The translations under genes were made by a program, and so were the position numbers. Under the pieces are notes generated by a model, which was given only the letters and a program-made list of their open reading frames with translations, ran no database searches and had not been told where the DNA came from. From Phoronis australis (Eukaryota; Phoronida; Phoronidae): a stretch of DNA of 64,000 nucleotides. The stretch spans positions 134,542 through 198,541 of the forward strand of contig NMRA01000331.1 in the NCBI GenBank assembly GCA_002633005.1. The letters are read 5' to 3'. Below, one piece after another: positions 11,026 through 23,649 of this stretch (positions are counted from its first letter, which is position 1; each line of letters opens with the position of its first letter).

Positions 11026-11489
11026 GTCTGAAAAATGCGGCCTTCCGCGGACTTTCCTTGCAACTTCTCAGTATCGCACTGGTAAAAACAGCAACGGCGG
11101 AGACGGTCTTCCACCCATTACGTACAACCCCGATAACAGAAAAATATGTTCTATTTTTTGGCTTTTCAACAACAGATATACTAAAAGGTATTGGATCCCT
11201 TAAGATGTATTATTACAATTCTTTCTGAGACACAGGGTCATGGTGGGAACTCTTTAACTTCGTACTGACTGTAAACTTGTCTTTGATCGGAAATAACGAA
11301 TAATTAATTCAGCGCGTTGATTAAGCAGTGCTACGCGCAAATGTGCTGGTTTAATAAGAGCAGAACGATAATAATTTAAAAACTAATTCCACACGTTGAT
11401 TAAGCAAAAATACGCGTTGATTAAGCACATTTCAACACTCAGAAAGGTACTCGTTTATAAGAACCCTTTGGCACTCCATACAGTGCAGC

Positions 11490-12660
11490 AGCAGTGTGTT
11501 TGATCGTACAGGGGTCCCATACAGTACAAGATCTTCAGAAGTGTCTAGGGCGATAGCATTATAAGCAAAGTTTGTGCGCTCCTGACTGCTTATACGTAGG
11601 TTTTATCTTACGAAACCAGTCTTATTCGTTTTGTCTTGGATACAGCTCAGTCGTGAGGTCCATTTGAAGTCACGTGAGATGGTAATGTCCACGCATTTGT
11701 CCTCCTTAACCGACTCCATACGCGTAGAGTTTTCCGGTAAAAATTAGGGCACTTTATGTATTTGGATGGAAAGTCATAAGTCCCTTATCCTCCCAGAGAT
11801 CAAGTTTGTTGAGATCGTTTGTCGATCTCTGTTAGTCAGTGTAGACATTATAGTAACATGTGATGTCCTCAACAAACAGACTAGACTTTGCAGACAAACC
11901 GAGGGGTTTAACAATTACATACAATAAATTAGCATTCTCTCATGCAAGACAAAATAGCGGTGACGCTCCATCACGCAAACATGCACAGGGGTCCCCAATG
12001 ACACGCTATAGCGTGATAGCCAACAAAACGGTGCCAACCTTCTTACTCATTTTCTCGCGATAAAAGAACATTTGCAAAAAGTCAACCCTTACTACTCAAA
12101 CAAATCAGTTTGCAGGGACTGATGACATTTTTATTGATAAATAAGCCATGATCTGATATCATTAATTCACAATACATCCTCTGGGATTTAGCTATATTTC
12201 AAAATACAATGCAAAGCCTCACACCGCGGAAAAGTTCGTCAGGCGAGCTTCCGTGTAATAATTAAAGCGAAAATGACTAAGTGATAATTACACGCGTTTG
12301 TGAGTAGGTAAATGTACTGGAAAGTAAGTCGAGTTCATATGCAAAATCGTGTCCTAGAAAGAAAAAGGTCGGCATTGATGTAATGCAAAATTGGTTATTT
12401 CCAAACAGTAAACTTTTTTAAAATTTGCAAGCTCGTTTATGTAAAAACGCGGCTGCTTTGGATAACGTAATTTACTTAAATCTTTTGTCATTATTGTAGT
12501 TATCAATACTAATATTCTGATTTATTTGTATTTTTTTTTATTTACTTGTCGTTCTGTCACGGACATTGGGAATGACAACTGGACTGTTCGAAAATGTGTC
12601 AACAAGGAACGTTATATTTAAAGCGAAATTTTGTCGAAAAAATAGTTTTTAGAGATCAGA
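11490..12660. other. AT-rich spacer, no gene recognised
   Basis: No recognisable coding segment, tandem repeat or terminal repeat. Confidence 0.4.
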
Positions 12661-12663
12661 CGC

Positions 12664-12735
12664 ATCGCAGAATCGAACTCACAACCCCCGCGGTCGCAGC
12701 CGAACACATTTACGACGGAGCTACAGTAAACTGTC
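12664..12735 (-). repeat. tRNA-like / SINE-like fragment
   Basis: On the minus strand a B-box-like AGTTCGATTCT (two mismatches to GGTTCGANTCC) lies about 45 nt after an A-box-like TAGCTCCGTCG. The stems do not fold as a clean tRNA, so this is at most a decayed tRNA-derived SINE head. Confidence 0.25.
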
Positions 12736-12900
12736 ATGAAATCTTTGGCATTCATGATACATATATAATTCTTAGCACATTAGTTTGATAGTGTTATGTC
12801 TTATTGATATTATTTCTTGCTAGCCAATTGTTTTTGTTTATAGAAACTTGTTTTGGCTGTCAGCTGAGTCAGCGACCAACCCATCCGGTGCATCCACACA

Positions 12901-13244
12901 TGTTTTGATGATCTCTGTAGTAAACAAGATTGCGTAATGGTCATTCACAGAAACATTGCCTAAAGACAGCTGACCATTACCATATATGGCAAACACAACA
13001 GAATAGTTCAGATGATTGTTGTGAAAGTTCTTATAGTTGCTTCCTGTTTTTTCCTGTAGGATATTGAATCATAAAGTTTAGTGCATGCAACCCACATACT
13101 TGTAACTTGTATATAAATTCGTTCACTTGTCTAATAAAGACAGTCCTCATCTTGCTACTGCCAGTTGCTTTACTAGTGTAATTGAGTGTTCCACACTTAG
13201 TTACTGAATACAACCATCTCACTGACGGACCGAGGCTGTCCACA
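12901..13244 (+). mobile_element. Possible solo LTR
   Basis: 344 bp starting TG and ending CA, flanked by ACACA on both sides (12896..12900 and 13245..13249). Inside are TATATAAA at 13110 and AATAAA at 13133, in LTR order and spacing. The flanking pentamer sits in low-complexity ACA sequence, so the duplication could be chance. No internal retrovirus-like coding sequence adjoins it. Confidence 0.35.
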
Positions 13245-13633
13245 ACACAACACAACGCTGCTACTAAGTCGAGTTATTCTCCACTATTCTACTACATAAA
13301 CCCGACTTGATAGATGGTAGAGTGTATTGGCTATAAACCTGCCTTCCAACATAAAAACCAACCCTATTTAAAGCACTTACGGCTATGAAATTGGTAAGGA
13401 ATTAAACAAGCCAACAGTGCTTGAGAACAATCTTTTTTAGTTACTTGGCTTATTAATACGACGACTCCTTTCATGTGCCGAGCATGGTCTCAATAACTAA
13501 CGAAAAGTCCATTCCTTGAACACCTAGAAATCACTTCTCACCTCAGTCAGGATCAAGCTGAGGCCAATTTCAGTAGGGAGGTAAGCGCTCTAAACCAAAA
13601 ATTCGATTCTTGGACTGAACGCGGTTGAAAGCT

Positions 13634-13971
13634 GTGTCCAGACGGGCATTTAATCTAGCGTAATTTGTCCTGGGTGCAACTTATCCTAGTTTAAGTGACT
13701 GTGTGGACAAAAATGATACTAGCGCAACTTAACACATGCGTGACAACTTACCTCACCTGTTCAAGGTAAGGTAACTTGCGCCTGATCATCATGCAACTGG
13801 CCGTGTGAACTTGGCAAAGCAGAATTATTAGCTACGCGTTTGAGCAACTGAGTTAATCTGAGTGATGAATCACTTCTTTTTGCGCCGTTTTAATTGTGAG
13901 TCTGAACACGCCTCTGATCGGCACAAGTTTCCCCAGGCGCAACTTGCGCTAGTTCAAGTGTCCGTCTGGAC
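13634..13971. mobile_element. MITE with GTCCAGACGG inverted ends
   Basis: The left end GTGTCCAGACGGGCA and right end CCGTCTGGAC are inverted repeats that continue with CTAGCGC(A)A. AAAGCT flanks both sides (13628..13633 and 13972..13977), a 6-bp duplication. Subterminal GCGCAACTT words recur (near 13722, 13938 and the complement near 13770). No coding capacity. Confidence 0.65.
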
Positions 13972-14228
13972 AAAGCTCAAGTCAGCGACCTTAATTTCAG
14001 CGACTAACTGGAAGACAACGGCGGAAATTGGCGATTTGTAATAAAATCCCAAATAATGTCCCTTTGAAAGACTCATGCAACAGCAAAAATGAGACTGTAA
14101 TTTCAGTTCTCGCGTGAAGTTTGTGATTATCGCAACCTGAAAAACATTATTTACAGTTAAAAGTTGACGCTTGAACGTTTTCAGACAAGGTGGTCGTTTT
14201 TACAGTAAACATGAATTTTACATAGGAT

Positions 14229-14254
14229 CTACTACTACTACTACTACTACTACT
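14229..14254. repeat. (CTA)n microsatellite
   Basis: About nine CTA units. Confidence 0.95.
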
Positions 14255-14871
14255 TAATGTGTTTATTTGAATTACATGTTGATTGATGTAATAAGACTCC
14301 TTTAAAAAAACTCAGCAAAGTGAGCAAAATCTTTTTACCTTTATTTGGCGCTGTTTCGGTGATGTGACCAATACACGTTTCACAGGCGTACTAATGCCGA
14401 ATGCTTCGAGTCGTGCAATAAAAAACCAAGTCGTAAAATGAGAACAATTAGCTTTTCTTGTTTTCCATGGTCAGAATAGAGCTCAACGCATCATTCTTAT
14501 TTCATTTTACTTTGAAGTTCTGACCATTTTTTATTCGCCGAAGAAGCACTCAATATAACTTTAAACAACTTTGAAAACCGAGTTTTAACACAAGTTGATT
14601 TGATGAACAAGTATTCACAGATTGTTCTCTTTCAACGTGACACCAAGATAAACCGACTGCTTGCAAAACAAGGTATCTGCATTCCCAAGTTGTATCCACG
14701 AAATGGAAATAGGACATGTCACGATATGATATGAAAATATGATGGAATTACAATAATGTGTTCTCGCCTTGTAGTCACATGAAAATGATTAAGATTAATG
14801 AAGGGAATTAGTAAATAGAATCTCTCAAAAAGGTTAAGTTGTAGCCGTTAGAATTTCTTATGACAAGTTAT

Positions 14872-14922
14872 CTTCCGCCTCATTTTCTCTTCCGCCTCAT
14901 TTTCTCTTCCGCCTCATTTTCT
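14872..14922. repeat. Three tandem 17-bp units
   Basis: CTTCCGCCTCATTTTCT is repeated three times in tandem without change. Confidence 0.95.
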
Positions 14923-15560
14923 TTATATTCTTATCAAACGAACTACCAATTTAGAAGAAACGTCTACACAACAAATGCTCCTTCAACATCATCGGTTTTT
15001 AAGATAATTGGAAGGGGAACAGGCGGTGACAACATTGACCAAATTGAAAGAAAAGAACAAAGATGATCGTGATGAGGATGAAGAGGTTGAGGGTGACATT
15101 GATGACGACTCGCAAGGAAAGAATGATGACGAAAAACCGATTAACAGAAATAGGGTTATTTAATGGAGGGTCACTCGACAAGAAACCGAGGAATTATCAG
15201 TCAACAAAACAATAGTTATCAGAAAACCTCGAATAACGAAAGAGAGGCACTGTTTTTGTAGCACTTGATAAAAATGCATCCACGTGTTAAAATCTAGAGA
15301 ATACTCAAAGGACTGCAGAGAGATGACTCCACAAAATGAAAAATAGAAACTAGCTTGTTGTCACATCTGAATTAATTTCGCTTGTAAAGAAATGTAGCCC
15401 GTGTCCTGTAAACAAACCAAAACGGCCAACTAATTTTTTACGGTGGCACACATAACAAATTAAATCAGAGCATGCTTGTATGGCGTGTAAACAAATTTAA
15501 GACATGTCCTTAAAGTCCGATATATTTCAGCAGATACGACTCATCTGATGTGCATAACAA

Positions 15561-15798
15561 TCCCTGTGTCTACACACCTCGATTTTTGGCCGTGTAGACA
15601 GTGGGTCAGTTGTTGCGGAAGACTTCTCAGTAGAACGATGGTTGAAACAAAATCGGGCGTGCTCTATTTCAACGAAACCGACAAGTCTTGTACGATTTTC
15701 TAGCTTGAAAATCCGTGTCGGAACACCTGTCTAGATAAGTCGTATACGGAAGTCGCTAACGAAATAGTATACAACTAATCGGAGATTGTAGACAGGGA
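15561..15798. mobile_element. Possible MITE, TCCCTGTGTCTACA ends
   Basis: The ends TCCCTGTGTCTACA and TGTAGACAGGGA are inverted repeats (12 of 14). A second GTGTAGACAG occurs inside near 15592. No clear target duplication is seen, so the element call is tentative. Confidence 0.35.
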
Positions 15799-18700
15799 CA
15801 TTATTTGATACCGAATGTAATTAAGAACTTAGTTCTGAGCTTCGTTCCCAGGAGCAAGTTTCCTGCGAGAAAAGCGAAATCACGCAAATACGTATTGTAT
15901 TAAGGTGAAGCACGTGATAACACTACGTTGTAGTCGCCAGTGTCTTGCTTCTACGGAATGCGCCCTTGGTTAAACTGCAAATGGCCATGAAAAGGATCAA
16001 TGAATCAGAAGGCATAATGCTAATAGGGTGTATTAGAAATATATCTAAACATCATTAAAGGGATCTATGTCTGCAAGTAATGATACGCGATTAAGTCGGT
16101 AGCAGTACTGATCATGGTGCGAGACTGATGGATTGAGTTCACTTGATCATGTGTAACAACATGTATAGATTATCCTCTTTGATCGCACTTTTCTATCGAC
16201 TTCATGCATTTGCGTTGATAATTACGGATTATTTCCCGAAGGCTCCAACTTGTGTGAGTGTGTCTGGAGTATATAGACTTGTAATAAGATCTCCAAACGT
16301 TTCTTAACAATACTGAGAATTGGAGAATTGTGACGTATCAACTGAGAAATATTACAGAAACGTTCATTAACAAATCATGTCAATCATTTTACTAGGCACG
16401 ACATATCGTCATTAAACTCATCTGCGTTGGAACCAGGCTTACTAATTTGAAACAAAAGGCATACATGGGATTTTTTCTCGTCAACGTTTTCCAATGTTTA
16501 AAACTCGAAAGCTGAATTTCTCAAAAGAAAGCCAATTCAGTGTTCTCCAAAAGTTTGGAGGACGGAAGTAATATGCTGGATTTGAATAATTGAGTATGTT
16601 AGCATGGAGTTGCAGTTGTGAGCCTTCTAAAGCACAAGTAAACGTGCAATTTACATGATTATGGCAAGTACATCAGTGACGCTAACATGTTTCCATACAT
16701 CACATGTTATCCCAAACACGATGGCACACAACAAGTAATTTTTAATTGCGTTCGGGCTCCACTAGAAAATGTTGCCTTTGTGTTCTTTAAATCAATATTC
16801 ACGTGGTCAACTAAACCGTGCTTTATGAGTGACTAATAGTCTATAATAGGGAACCAAAATCAGTATAGATGTAGACATATAATGCAGGTGTAAAAACATT
16901 CAACACTACAGCACACTAACAGACGGCTATATTCGTCATTTATCTTACACCATTGTAAGGCTTGTGGATCGCATATCATTGCCGCAACCAGGTGACAGGG
17001 GGAACACCCAGCTCAACCTTAAAGTTAGTAAGTCCATGCCCGCCTTCGGTGTACTTCTACAACCGTTGCAAGTTCGATTTCTGCATTCTAATAGTTACCA
17101 GAGTAGTCTGGAATCAACTGACAGTTAGATCTCCATCTCTACAATACTAAAATACCAAAAAGAGTGTCTACTTCCTGGATCCTCGACAAGTGAAGATTGA
17201 ATCTTAACGCATGCCTGAAAATGTCATCTAGTCGTTCGTAATCACGTGACTGCTGTTTTGTGTAAATTGTCATTTTACTTTGAACATGAATTTCTGAAAA
17301 TGTCTAAAGTGTATATCTTTTCGTTTCTATACATTACCAAAGCAGTTTCATTTCCGTTTACTCATTTTTGTAATGCAATCAAAAATTTCTTTTTGAAAAA
17401 TTATTACAAGTCTTCGTTTGGATGGCAGATATCTGCGTTTTTGTGTAAATTTCAGTAACTTCAATTAAAGACTTTAAACAAAGTGTGCATAATTTCATGA
17501 AAATATTTTCATGAAAATATTCCAATGCGATATACAAAATTGCCAAAAGCGTAGAAAATCGAAACGCCTGAGAATGGCGTACGAAGATATGCAAGGAAGG
17601 CTAATAACTGAAGTTGGTTGAAACGATCAACAAAAATTCGCCTATTTCACACATAAAATGTGTTTAAACAAGTGGAAATTATAGTAATGCAATAAAAAAG
17701 ATAAACTGTATTGAATATGATCGTGATAGTGTATTTCAAACATAAGCTGGAGACGACTAATGTAGACGACGGAGACGGATTATTCTGTAAGCTGTTCCCT
17801 AATTTTTGCGTTGTACTTTTGGCTCGTTGAAGGTTTAATATGTCAATTGGTCGTACTAGAAATTTGTAAGTGTATAGTAAGCCTGAGGCATGTATTCGGA
17901 AAGGTTATATTTTTGTCTTTCTCGGTGCACCAGATGTGAAAGTCAAGGTGTAAAGACATCGACATAGAATCAAGACCAAGATGGGTAAATAAGAGACCTT
18001 ATTGCGCTATTGGTACAGTTAATTAAGTTCATTTTACAGATAAGCCAAAAACGTGTTGAATTAAACTCTGCCCTGTTGCTCAGAAATCTTTGGTTTTATT
18101 TGCCGTGGCAGTGTTCATTTCCGGAAACCTTGGAAATAGAAATGCTTAACTGTGATTTGGAAAGCAGGCCCATGTGGCTTTCGAAGAAATTTTTGAATTA
18201 GTTAATTATATCATACCACGTTACGTTGGGGAAATCTATTAAACCATGTTTTTAGGAAAAGATGACCACACTAAAGGATTTTGTTACGAAGTGTGCCTTA
18301 ATGAAGGAGCTTTTTACCATTCGAATATCCCTTGTTTTACGATAAAAATACGAATAGGTATTTTTCTCCATATACCGGTATATTTAACGGAACAAGATTA
18401 CAAAAGGAATATCTAGTGCAAATGTGTGTTTCGATTAGAATTGGCTCACAAGGGAAAACACATCAAAGCACGATATTTACTTTATGCTAAAATTAAGTGA
18501 AAGATTTCTTGGCAGAATGACGTCTAAGGAGGCCTTCGTGACGGTTTTTGTTAAACCAGAATTACAAGTTTTCCGATAAGAAGCCGCTTTAAAATTGGGT
18601 AAAAGCCTCTGCAATTACGCGGAAATATCTGACGCTTTTGATTAAACAATTAGTTAAATGAGTGTGCGCCACTTTGACTACAGTCTGAAGTTTCACTAAG

Positions 18701-19351
18701 TTGTACCGCACTATTGAGATATTCCTATCAGAATCAAGGTCTTCGATCAAATCAACTTCTTTTGAACACTATGAAACACGCCATTCGGCTCTAAGGCAAT
18801 CGACCTCTGGGACAATGGCCACAACGATTCGTGCAATCTGTTAATTAAGGCGACTTGTGATTTTCATGACACGTTAGTGTGTTTGGTGAATTAAACAGGG
18901 TTTGATAATAACGAGCGTCAAGTGATTTGCAAATGTTCTGTCAACAGTTTTTACACCTGAGATACTCAAAATCTTTAACGTATTTGAGGTACTTGAGAAC
19001 CGTCATGAAACCCACACACGTTTCTTCACGAAAGTTTTTTACTAGTCATTGTCAAGCGCTAAAAATACATGTTTATGAGCCGCGTATGAATGAAAATCTG
19101 AATCCAGGGCTTAAAACGTCAAGTAAATAGAGAATGCTACACGAGTCTTAAATCTCTGACAAAGTGGACCTTTTGCTAACAAAACAGCGGGAGGACTAAA
19201 AAAACGTGTGAACTTTGCGTTTGCGCCTTTTTAGTGAACTTTTGTCTCGTTTTCTCAGACTTTTTGTTTCTCTGAGGCGGATCTTTTTACTCGCTTCGCC
19301 AAATGGGGGGCTCATTCGAGTCCCCCGATCCCCAGTGGGTGCGCGTATGGG
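15799..19351. other. AT-rich spacer, no gene recognised
   Basis: About 3.5 kb of AT-rich DNA without recognisable coding segments or terminal repeats. A short ATTTTCATGAAAATATT-type inverted motif occurs near 17497..17522. Confidence 0.4.
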
Positions 19352-20597
19352 TTTATGACATGGGCAAAACCTCTTGGAAATTTGCGGAGGAATTTTGACG
19401 AAATTTCCAGTCCAAGAGGTTTTGCCCATGTCATAAATCTGAGACGAGTGTAGGATTTGTTTTCTCAGATGAAGCGTAAAATCGACCTTTTTTGCCGAAA
19501 AACTCCACATGTCCAAAACTTTCAACCATATGACTCAATTTTGTAAAAATACGCTTGCGCAATGTAAAGAAATTCAGTTACTCTTTTTAATAGTTTAATT
19601 TTAAGCTTAACAATTGTAAATTGCATTCAGCTTTCGTAGCAAATATTCAAGTTAGAATCTAATAAATAGTCTTTGAAGTTGTAATATTAAAACTTAAATT
19701 TTTTTATAAATAACAGTCTGCAAGGCTTCCACACGCGTGAGCGCTGAATTGACCTTGAGACAGCACAGACAGTCTCGCAGCGTTTCTTGAGTTGGAGTCG
19801 TCTCCGCTTGAATGACCGTGTATTTGAAATTCGCCGCCGAAGATGGGTCCCTTTAAGAAGCTGTTTGTATGTCCTTCCGACTGGGAGTACGCACTGTTGT
19901 GACACCCGGTTTGTCAATCATAACCTTGTCACCTTCTCGGATTTCCGGCATTGTTTGTTTGGCGAGCGTTTGGTTGTTTAGTGCTTTGCAGGCAATGAAA
20001 TGTAAGGCGTGTGGATTTCTACTGTGCACTACTTTGGGATTCGCCCATGTAATATCACATGACCTGGAATGTGTTACGACACGACTGCTTAATAACACCG
20101 ATTACTAAATTTTTTTGATATTACAAGGGCGAATCACAAACGCAACTCAAGAAACGCGGCGAGACTGTCTAGCTGTGGTATCTTAAGGTCAGTTCAGTGC
20201 TCACGCGCGAGGACGCCTTGCTGACTGTTATTTATAAACATTTTTTTAAGTTTTAATATTACAACTTCAAAGACTATTTATTAGATTCTAACTTAAATAT
20301 TTGCTACGAAACTGAATGCAATTTACAATTATTAAGCTTAAAATAAAATTATTAACAAAAACTTGAAGTAACTGAATTGCTTTACATTGCGCAAGCGTGT
20401 TTTTATAAAAGTTGCGTCATGTGTTTGAAAGTTTTAGACACATTGAGTTTTTTGGCAAAAAAATATGTGAGAAAACAAATTCTACATTCGTCTAAGATTT
20501 ATGACATGGGCAAAACCTCTTGGAAATTTCGTCAAAATCTTTCGACAAGCCTCTGGATTTTGACGACATTCCAAAGAGGTTTTGCCTTTGTCATAAA
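19352..20597. mobile_element. Foldback element with nested terminal palindromes
   Basis: Arms 19352..19794 and 20143..20597 are inverted repeats of about 440 bp around a 348-bp spacer. Each outer end is itself a hairpin: a 27-bp motif beginning TTTATGACATGGGCAAAACC at 19352 pairs with its complement ending 19437, and the same pair occurs at 20498 and 20571..20597. The motif therefore occurs four times in alternating orientation. The spacer has a small minus-strand frame with REGDKVMIDKPGVTTVRTPS, which I cannot assign. No transposase is seen. Confidence 0.75.
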
Positions 20598-23500
20598 CCT
20601 GAGAGTCGTGTAGGATTCACTGTCTTCAATATCCAAAAACTTACTGGTTTCAACCCCGGTCACAGAGGGTATATTTTAAAAAGAGGTAAGAACAACAAAT
20701 AGGACGAGAACACTAACAAGTGGCACTTTCTTGTGCGTTAAGTAATTTCAAATTATTTTTTTTGTAAAAAATAGATGTTTTTACAAAAAATAATAGTTTG
20801 TTGAAACTAGATAAATGCCATTTTCTCAAACACAGTTAAGTGTTGTTGTTTGATGTTTGTCTGCAAAAATACAATGTCAGAATTCTGAAAAATCAAGAAC
20901 TACCCCCAATAGCAGATTACGGTCTAGTTTCGATTATTTAACTTCAATATGAGCTGAAAACTTTTTTCAGGCACTAAAACATCAAATAACAACATGTCAG
21001 TGTGTTTTAAGAAAATTAATTAATCTACTTCGTGAAAAATTTTTTCGGAAACAAAAAAGTCACGAAATCTCAGTTTTTGCTGAAGTTGACATTTTCCCTG
21101 TTCTTATCTGCATCTGTATCTGTGTCTGATAATATATACAGTTGTGGGGCTTATCTACTGAACGCATAGCTATTGAAGAATTGAGCACTGTATATTTTGA
21201 ATGACAGCCAAGGTTCGACGTAACGATAAAAATGTAGTTGACTATGTTCTTGAATGTCAATTTACTTATACTGTCTAAACGCAGTGACCACATGCATAAA
21301 ATTTTAAAAAACCTACATCGTCGAGCTCACAAATTAGACCTGTGCAGCAACCTCATATTGGATAATACCGATTTTACCTAGTATGTTTAAGAGCTCTAAG
21401 GAAAAAGGCGTTTTTGTACAACCCTTAATCAAAATCTCACAAGGGGCATTGTCATCGCCGTCATTCTTAACTATAAGAATGAATTACATTACGTATGTGT
21501 CGTAATCAATTTGACCAGATGGAGTTCATATAATCATGTCGTTTTCGGGGTTGCATTGGTTCATTGATGAAAGGTTCAGGTGTTGACGTATTGATTGGAG
21601 TAGCACATGGGCAGATGTCTAGCATAATGAATGAAAAAGTATGGATTAGATCTATGAAATATTTCCACATGGTCATTGCACAAGTAGGTCTCTTACTTCA
21701 AACACCAGGGCAGGTCATTCAAAGAAATGTCTGATGTTTTGGACATGGAATCGCAGCACCTTACATTGGGTGAAGATTGATAAATTCTTCACCCAATGTC
21801 TACCTGTCATTAAAATCACAGTCCAAGTTCAGCAGTTCCGTTGAGCATAGAGAAGGGACTATTTCTTCCAGCAGCTGTGGCTGGAGAGTGTGTTCCCGGA
21901 CTTCCTCTGAACTGGTCACACTCATTACGCCCACTGTGTGTCGTGGCATCAACTGGAAATCCGTAATCTGTCTAAAGATGCACTGAGTGACCTTGTTGCA
22001 GGTGCTCATGCTAGTAGACATCAGGATGGAGTTGTGTCAAGTGATCCCTTTGGATAGTAAACTGTTATCAGACTTGGTAACAGTTGGCTCAAAGGTGTTA
22101 AAGTATCACAAGAATTCAGTCTGAATGGAAATAATCGTATCAAGTCGCAACCCACCTGGCAGATGCTTTGGACAAAATGTGCGATTCTGAGGTGGATGTC
22201 TCGAGTGTCAAGTAAAGTAAAACAGATTCAGAAGACAAGGAACGAATTCCTGAAAAGACAGAAAAACATTCCCACCCTCTAATGAAAAAGAGTCAACAGC
22301 CGTTGGTCTGAAAACGTTGTTTGTAAGAGTGTTGATGGTTTGTCAGCAACGAGGAGTCGGAGGACATATGAAGATATGGGTTTGTCCAGTGCTAGCATAG
22401 ATAGTTGATGGGTTTAGATGCATGTATACACTTAAAGGCAATAAGTAGGTCATCTTGCCGAACCAAAATAGTCCCGCACGAACTAGACACCGCCGTTGTT
22501 GATTCTCAACAGTTACAGCACCTCCCCTAACGACATAATGGCAGAGAAGGTAATGTCAAAGATGGCATGATAGAAAGACGCTCACGATTTTTGTCAACTT
22601 GCGAGAAATTAGTCGTATTTGAGTCTGTAAAAGACCATGAGCGTGTCAAAGCGATTGCGTCCATTCATATCGGCTACAAACCCAATGATAATATCTGGGT
22701 TTGGAAAGAACGAACAGTTCATTATTGTACGACACCTGGCGATAGCTTGTCACGACCGACCAATTTATCCGCCAGGCATGGTGTCATAAGCAAATGAACT
22801 GTGAGTTTCTCTAAGCCCACAAATACCTTTTCAATCTGAATCGCCGAAAAGGGGCTTAAATTAAAAGCTAGTTTTCCTTGAAACTTCATATCCGCTTTAA
22901 ATCGTGTGAAGATGTCTGAAATAGCCGCCGTCTCATTGTGAAGTGACAAATAAGCCCAATTCGGGTTGGGTACATGTTGTTATTTCAATTCATATGTTGT
23001 TGGTAATAATAAACAGTATACCTTTCGCTAATACATAAAAACTACTGTTACTACCACAGTCGGGAAACTGACAGTATTTTAAACTACGCGAAGCCGCCGG
23101 GAAACGAGGCTAAATTTCGCTTGATCGTCGATTTTGCTGAAGTGCTTCTTACACGTTTATCAGTTTGCAACTCCAGTGAAAGTATTTTTTGTATTAAAAT
23201 AGGCTTTATTTCACGTAACAAGCCTCCACACACATTACAAGTATGTAAATTACACAGAGTATAAGCCAAAGTTAATCTGTTTCAAGGAACTCAATTAGAC
23301 GTTTCAAATATTTAGCAAAGATTGTCGAGGTATTTAAATTGTGACTCTACATAAAAATCCTAGATACCATTTAGTCCATCTTATCAAACATAGGTAAAAG
23401 CTGTGCATGCAAAGTTGAATGTAGATTATACTTTTTAACACATTTATAAACGTCGAGAAGTATATGGTGTCTCTAATCATGGATGCCAAAATACAACAGT

Positions 23501-23649
23501 GTATTTAAAATTCACTTATAAATTTGGCAGCATCGCCTCCAGTTCAGTTTTTCTTGTACCCAACTAACTCCACGTGAATATACAAATAACAATCTTTTGA
23601 CATTTAGAGGCTGGCAACCCTTGTTTTTTAGCCATTTTATACATAGCGC
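20598..23649. other. Spacer with unassigned coding-like frames at 21780..22400
   Basis: Between about 21830 and 22400 the + strand shows protein-like but broken frames, for example EIRNLSKDALSDLVAGAHAS and NEFLKRQKNIPTL in one frame and ADALDKMCDSEVDVSS in another. No family is recognised; it looks like an old retroelement or pseudogene. Nothing else is seen. Confidence 0.3.

Larger units (their letters stand above)
10149..11253. mobile_element. TTAA-type THAP/P2X7-like element, complete ends (K3)
   Basis: TTAA at 10145..10148 and 11254..11257. The left end is AGTGTTCCCACCATG and the right end is the complement of AGAGTTCCCACCATG. Length 1105 bp. Orientation is reversed relative to K2 and K4: P2X7-like exon relic on +, THAP exon relic on -. 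Size, ends and target duplication agree with 27127..28216. Confidence 0.85.
9824..11489. mobile_element. Inverted-repeat element M1, split by a nested TTAA element
   Basis: Left arm about 9824..10020 and right arm about 11290..11489 are inverted copies. Both contain AAACGAGTAC near the outer end and repeated words AATCAACGCG / CGCGTTGATTAAGC inside. The same sequence is contiguous at 45507..45766 (about 260 bp), which shows that 10149..11253 was inserted into a pre-existing MITE. Outer ends read near TACTGTGCAG and its complement. No target duplication is certain. Confidence 0.65.

Noticed and set aside
19853-20098. Retroviral integrase C-terminus (REGDKVMIDKPG)
   Set aside because: The GDKV.I word is too short to carry the call and nothing retroviral flanks it.
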